Positions 60,326 through 64,000 of a DNA stretch of 64,000 nt are shown here, piece by piece. The first letter of the stretch is position 1. Each line of letters opens with the position of its first letter. Below the pieces are notes generated by a model, which searched no databases, was not told the DNA's origin, and saw only the letters and a program-made list of their open reading frames with translations. Location: the NCBI GenBank assembly GCA_021200415.1, contig JAJQGO010000013.1:82016-146015 (forward strand). Direction: 5' to 3'. The DNA is from Ruminococcus sp. Lineage in GTDB: Bacteria > Bacillota > Clostridia > Oscillospirales > Ruminococcaceae. The position numbers and the translations under genes were made by a program.

Positions 60326-61921
60326 CTACTCTAATCCGCCCGCTTCGACAATCACCGCCTCCGCGCATTTCATTCCGTCAACTGCCGCAGATACGATTCC
60401 TCCCGCATAGCCTGCGCCCTCTCCGCATGGATAAAGTCCGCCGAGAGATACCGACTGCAAATTTTCGCCTCGTTCAATTCTGACAGGCGATGAGCTTCTG
60501 CTTTCAATTCCGGTGAGGATTCCGTCGGGAGCATCGAATCCCTTGATTTTTCGCCCCATCTCCCTTATGCCCTCTCTCAGGGATTCGCAGACGTAATCGG
60601 GCAGATATTCCTCCGGAGATGCAATTTTCACAGACGGTCTATAGCTCGGCTGAACCTTCCCTATCCGCCCTGTGAGCGTCCCATTCAGAAAATCGCCAAC
60701 CGTAATCACAGGTGCGCTATAGCCGCCACCTCCCGCAATATAGGCTTTTTCTTCAAGATTTCGCTGAAAATACATCCCTGCCAAGGGATGACTGCTGCCA
60801 TAATCCTCACTTCCAACACCCACCAGAATCGCACTGTTGGAATTTTCAGCATCACGCGCAAAACAGCTCATGCCATTTACCGCAAGCCGATTTTCCTCCG
60901 ATGATGCCGCCATGACATATCCGCCCGGACACATACAGAATGTATATACCGAACGTCCGTTCGACAGGTGAACAGCAAGCTTGTAATCCGCAGCTTTCAG
61001 CGCCCTATGACCCGCAAATTCGCCGTACATCGCCTTGTCAATATCCTTTCGGAGATGCTCAATGCGGACTCCCACAGAGAAATTTTTCTGCGAAATTTTC
61101 AGATTTCTGTCGTACAGCAGCTCAAAAACGTCACGGGCACTGTGACCTGACGCAAGTATGACGTTATCCGTTTCTATGGTGAATTCCTGACCAGCGTTAA
61201 TATATTTTACATAAGATATTCTTTCATTTGTCGTTTCAAATTCACAGAATCGGCTGTTAAAGCGTATTTCGCCGCCAAGCTTTTTTACGTGTTCACGCAG
61301 ATTTTTTACAACTGTTCGCAGCAAATCAGTTCCTATGTGCGGCTTCGCCATGTACAATATTTCCTCCGGCGCACCGAACTCCACAAGCTTTTCAAAAATG
61401 AATCTCATGCGCTTATCCTTGGTTCCCGTAGTCAGCTTGCCATCGGAAAACGTACCTGCGCCGCCCTCGCCGAACTGAACATTGCACTCCGTGTCAAGCT
61501 TTCCCGTTGCGCGGAACTGCTCAACTGCCTTGCAGCGTGAATCCACATCACCGCCCCTCTCCAGAACCACAGGCTTCGCTCCTGCCTCCGCAAGAATCAG
61601 CGCAGCGAACATTCCGGCAGGTCCGAAGCCGACTACAACAGGTCGATGAGGAATTCCCTCAACACGATTTATCTTGTATTCATATGGCTCAACCACAGCT
61701 GCTCCCTTGACCTTTTTTATAATACTTTTTTCATTTGCAGCTTCAATGTCCACTGAAATTATAAAATGCACATCATTTTTTCTTCTTGCGTCAACAGATT
61801 TTTTTGAAAGCTTCACACTTTTTATCTGATCAGCTCCTATATTCAGCTTTTCTGCACAGTACATCTTCAAATCCTTGAAATCAAAATCCAAGGGAACTCT
61901 CAAATTATTTACTCTTATCAT
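60326..61921 (-). CDS. FAD-dependent oxidoreductase (COG2509 type)
   Basis: A 531-residue flavoprotein of unknown substrate. An N-terminal domain of about 90 residues (IRVNNLRVPLDFDFKDLKMY ... VDARRKNDVHFIISVDIEA) precedes the dinucleotide fold PVVVGFGPAGMFAALILAEA near residue 95 and VVLERGGDVDSRCKAVEQF. Further blocks are FGEGGAGTFSDGKLTTGTKD, VILASGHSARDVFELL, CMCPGGYVMAASSEENRL and GLYPCGEGAGYAGGIVSAAV. The family is widespread in Firmicutes. Ribosome site AGGAG. It follows the next gene in transcription order by nine bases, forming a flavoprotein pair. Confidence 0.87.
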   Translation of the reverse strand: MIRVNNLRVPLDFDFKDLKMYCAEKLNIGADQIKSVKLSKKSVDARRKNDVHFIISVDIEAANEKSIIKKVKGAAVVEPYEYKINRVEGIPHRPVVVGFGPAGMFAALILAEAGAKPVVLERGGDVDSRCKAVEQFRATGKLDTECNVQFGEGGAGTFSDGKLTTGTKDKRMRFIFEKLVEFGAPEEILYMAKPHIGTDLLRTVVKNLREHVKKLGGEIRFNSRFCEFETTNERISYVKYINAGQEFTIETDNVILASGHSARDVFELLYDRNLKISQKNFSVGVRIEHLRKDIDKAMYGEFAGHRALKAADYKLAVHLSNGRSVYTFCMCPGGYVMAASSEENRLAVNGMSCFARDAENSNSAILVGVGSEDYGSSHPLAGMYFQRNLEEKAYIAGGGGYSAPVITVGDFLNGTLTGRIGKVQPSYRPSVKIASPEEYLPDYVCESLREGIREMGRKIKGFDAPDGILTGIESRSSSPVRIERGENLQSVSLGGLYPCGEGAGYAGGIVSAAVDGMKCAEAVIVEAGGLE

Positions 61922-61930
61922 TTTTTACTC

Positions 61931-63157
61931 CTATTTAAGAGATTTTGCGCAGCTTTTGCCTGCCATGATTCCCGATGACCACGCCCATTGCAGATTGTAG
62001 CCTCCGCAGTCGCCATCAACGTCAAGTATCTCGCCTGCAAAGTACATTCCCCTATCCGTCCTCGACTGCAAGTTTTCATCTACACAGCTGCCATGAATTC
62101 CGCCCGCTGTTGCCTGTGAATTCTGCCAAGGCGAACAGCCCGAAATTTCAAAATCCATAGCTTTTATCATTTGCGCAAGGTTATGCAGCTCGTCTTCATT
62201 CAGCTCTGAAATTTTTCCCGTCAGCGGACGTTTAAGTGACCTTTTTGTTATATACACAGCAAGATTTTTTGTAAAAATTCCTGTCAAAAGCTCCTCGAGA
62301 TTGTATCTGCTCCGTTGATGCTGCACAAAACGCAAATATTTTTCGAGATTGCTGTGGCTCATATCAGGCATAAAATCGGCACGCAGCAACAATTTTCCCT
62401 CATATTCCGTCATAAAATGGGCAAGATTAAAAACACAAATTCCAGATATTGTATTATCTGTAAACTGGATCTCACCATTTTCCTCATGGAGTATCCTCTC
62501 ACCCGAAACTGCGGCAATCCTTCCCTTAACGCGAACTCCCTTCAGTCCCTTCAGAATTTCAGGCTTTACCCTCAAAGGAGCAACTGCCGGATAAATTTTT
62601 GCCGTTTTGTAGCCCATGCTCTTCAGCAGACGCATTACGCTTCCATCCGTGCCAAAGGACGGCGCTGCATAGCCTCCTGCGGCAACAATAACTCTGCTGC
62701 ACTCTATTTCCCTTTCGCCTGAGCTAAGAATAAATCCGCTGCCGGTTTTCTCGATTTTTTTCACCTCGAAGCCGCATTCCTCACGAACTCCAAGCTCGGC
62801 AATTCTAAGTCTGAGTGCATTGAGAACAGTTGCCGCACTGTTGCTGTTTGGGTACATTCTCCCCTGATCGTCGGCAGTACACAGCACGCCCAAGCTACCG
62901 AAAAAATCCTCGGCGGATGTGGTATTCCTGATTACCTCCATTGCCCTTACAGAGCCGTGATAAGCCTTTTCCGAAAGATTTTTGTTGCTCAGATTGCATC
63001 TTCCGCTGCCTGTCGCAAGAAGCTTTCTGCCAATTCTGTCAAGGCGTTCCGCAATTACCACGCTTATGGACGGATTTGTTTCAGCTGCCGCAATTGCAGC
63101 CGCAAGACCCGATGCTCCTCCGCCGATTATTGCCACGTCAGTTTTAATTCTCTCCAA
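61931..63157 (-). CDS. NAD(P)/FAD-dependent oxidoreductase (HI0933/BaiN family)
   Basis: A 408-residue flavoprotein of the HI0933-like family; the characterised member BaiN of Clostridium scindens acts in bile-acid dehydroxylation, but most homologues have no proven role. Motifs: VAIIGGGASGLAAAIAAAET at 8-27, RKLLATGSGRCNLSNKN, VIVAAGGYAAPSFGTDGS, GGIHGSCVDENLQSRTDRGM and FAGEILDVDGDCGGYNLQWA with WSSGIMAG at the end. It starts at TTG (63157), with only GGTG upstream. Transcribed first in the pair with the COG2509 gene. Confidence 0.88.
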   Translation of the reverse strand: MERIKTDVAIIGGGASGLAAAIAAAETNPSISVVIAERLDRIGRKLLATGSGRCNLSNKNLSEKAYHGSVRAMEVIRNTTSAEDFFGSLGVLCTADDQGRMYPNSNSAATVLNALRLRIAELGVREECGFEVKKIEKTGSGFILSSGEREIECSRVIVAAGGYAAPSFGTDGSVMRLLKSMGYKTAKIYPAVAPLRVKPEILKGLKGVRVKGRIAAVSGERILHEENGEIQFTDNTISGICVFNLAHFMTEYEGKLLLRADFMPDMSHSNLEKYLRFVQHQRSRYNLEELLTGIFTKNLAVYITKRSLKRPLTGKISELNEDELHNLAQMIKAMDFEISGCSPWQNSQATAGGIHGSCVDENLQSRTDRGMYFAGEILDVDGDCGGYNLQWAWSSGIMAGKSCAKSLK

Positions 63158-63226
63158 AGTTGATACACCACGCTTTCATCATGAACAGTATACCATATTT
63201 TCCTCTTGTTGTAAAGGAAAATAAAA

Positions 63227-63255
63227 AAACTATACAGCATTACACTGTATAGTTT
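63227..63255 (-). terminator. Terminator after the glycosyltransferase gene
   Basis: On the minus strand AAACTATACAG and CTGTATAGTTT (63255-63227) pair across a 7-base loop, followed by TTTATTTTCC. Confidence 0.75.
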
Positions 63256-63261
63256 ATTTAT

Positions 63262-64000
63262 TTATTTGTTTTCTTCCATATCGCCTAAATATTCGGCAAT
63301 TATGTATCTGGGACGCCCTTTGGATTCAAGATAAACCTTGCCGATGTATTCGCCGATCATACCGATTGAGAATATCTGTATTCCGCCGATTGCCCATATG
63401 CTCATTAAGGTGGAGGTCCAGCCTGCAACAGTTTTTCCCATAACGTGACACACAAGCGACCATATGAGAATAACGATACTTACAAGGAAAACCAATGCAC
63501 CAAGCCACATTATCATATGTATGGGCTTTGTCGAAAGAGATGTAATTCCCTCCCATGCAAACGCAAGCATTTTTTTCAGCGGGTATTTTGATTCACCTGC
63601 AAAACGCTCCTTACGCGCATAGTATACGTTCGTTGAGGGATAACCTATCATCGGGACAATTCCGCGAAGAAACAGATTGATTTCCTTGAACGACGAAAGA
63701 CCCTCAAGCGCACGTTTGGACATAAGACGATAGTCGGCATGATTGAATACAATATCCGCACCCATAAATTTCATCGCCTTGTAATACCCCTCAGCTGTTG
63801 TCTTTTTGAATGCGGTATCCGTTTCACGGGAATTGCGGACGCCGTATACAACATCGTAGCCGTTGTGATACTGCACAACCATCTCATCTATGGCGTTAAT
63901 ATCATCCTGCAAATCTGCGTCAAGTGATATTGATATATCACAATGCTCCTTGGCAAGCATCAGACCTGCAAGCAGGGCGTTCTGATGTCCGCGGTTTCTC
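63262..64000 (-). CDS. Glycosyltransferase family 2, GtrB/DPM1-like (5' end beyond window)
   Basis: Membrane glycosyltransferase that probably moves a sugar from a nucleotide sugar to undecaprenyl phosphate. The frame is open to the window end; the visible 246 residues start inside the catalytic domain with NRGHQNALLAGLM, and include SISLDADLQDD (the DxD-type metal site and a QDD-like motif), YGVRNSRETDTAFKKTTAEG, NHADYRLMSKRAL, FLRGIVPMIGYPSTNVYYAR and RFAGESKYPLKKMLAFAWEG. Two hydrophobic segments follow (LGALVFLVSIVILIWSLV and WAIGGIQIFSIGMIGEYIGK), the standard C-terminal topology. The substrate is unknown. The N-terminal 60-70 residues are missing. Confidence 0.92.
   Translation of the reverse strand, partial: RNRGHQNALLAGLMLAKEHCDISISLDADLQDDINAIDEMVVQYHNGYDVVYGVRNSRETDTAFKKTTAEGYYKAMKFMGADIVFNHADYRLMSKRALEGLSSFKEINLFLRGIVPMIGYPSTNVYYARKERFAGESKYPLKKMLAFAWEGITSLSTKPIHMIMWLGALVFLVSIVILIWSLVCHVMGKTVAGWTSTLMSIWAIGGIQIFSIGMIGEYIGKVYLESKGRPRYIIAEYLGDMEENK

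Overview
The window looks like a chromosomal segment from a Gram-positive, spore-lineage gut or rumen Firmicute of the Ruminococcus type (Oscillospiraceae). The grounds are a complete spoIIIAA-AH operon, the Bacillus/Clostridium order Asp23-nusB-xseA-xseB-ispA-dxs-tlyA-argR-recN, the order gdpP-rplI-dnaB and tilS-ftsH, strong AGGAGG-type ribosome sites, a secreted PL11 pectin lyase, and a secreted cysteine peptidase ending in a dockerin (the cellulosome-attachment module typical of Ruminococcus). Base composition is mid-40s percent GC by eye. I see no phage, plasmid, IS transposase, CRISPR array, rRNA or tRNA.

Layout. 1-890: 5' end of a rhamnogalacturonan lyase, divergent from a large sensor-GGDEF-AraC regulator (1104-3322) that is split by a frameshift near 1716-1720. 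3.3-10.6 kb: AEC transporter, PPi-type phosphofructokinase, Cof-type HAD phosphatase, cobalamin adenosyltransferase, nicotinamidase-like hydrolase, GH42 beta-galactosidase, histidine phosphatase. 10.6-20.4 kb: one tightly packed minus-strand operon for transcription, repair, isoprenoid and NADP functions; its overlapping genes continue without a break into the histidine phosphatase, GH42 and nicotinamidase genes. 20.4-25.1 kb: spoIIIA operon with a possible sigma-E promoter. 25.2-29.3 kb: sugar ABC importer (lipoprotein plus two permeases, no ATPase) behind a leader of about 460 nt holding three related small hairpins. 29.4-33.5 kb: a protein with two helix-hairpin-helix domains and the dockerin-bearing C1 peptidase. 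33.5-41.4 kb: YdcF, TSCPD, PHP, RsmI, TrmN6, MnmA, HAD, C39-type lipoprotein and TmcAL genes. 41.6-56.9 kb, mostly plus strand: acetate kinase, PH-domain membrane pair, AGCS symporter, a degenerate phosphohexomutase-like protein, RNase J with a leader of about 350 nt, gdpP, rplI, dnaB, tilS, ftsH. 57-64 kb: pyrG, cyclophilin, endonuclease IV, two FAD oxidoreductases and a GT2 glycosyltransferase cut by the window end.

The most unusual items are: a family of roughly 180-bp imperfect palindromes with matching ends (two full copies, one collapsed copy, one possible relic); the ABC-importer leader with three stem-varying hairpins; the pseudo-enzyme-like phosphohexomutase next to RNase J; the long RNase J leader with a helix that could cover its ribosome site; and the frameshifted polysaccharide regulator. 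No complete, clearly new multi-gene system is evident; the palindrome family and the ABC leader are the best candidates for undescribed elements.
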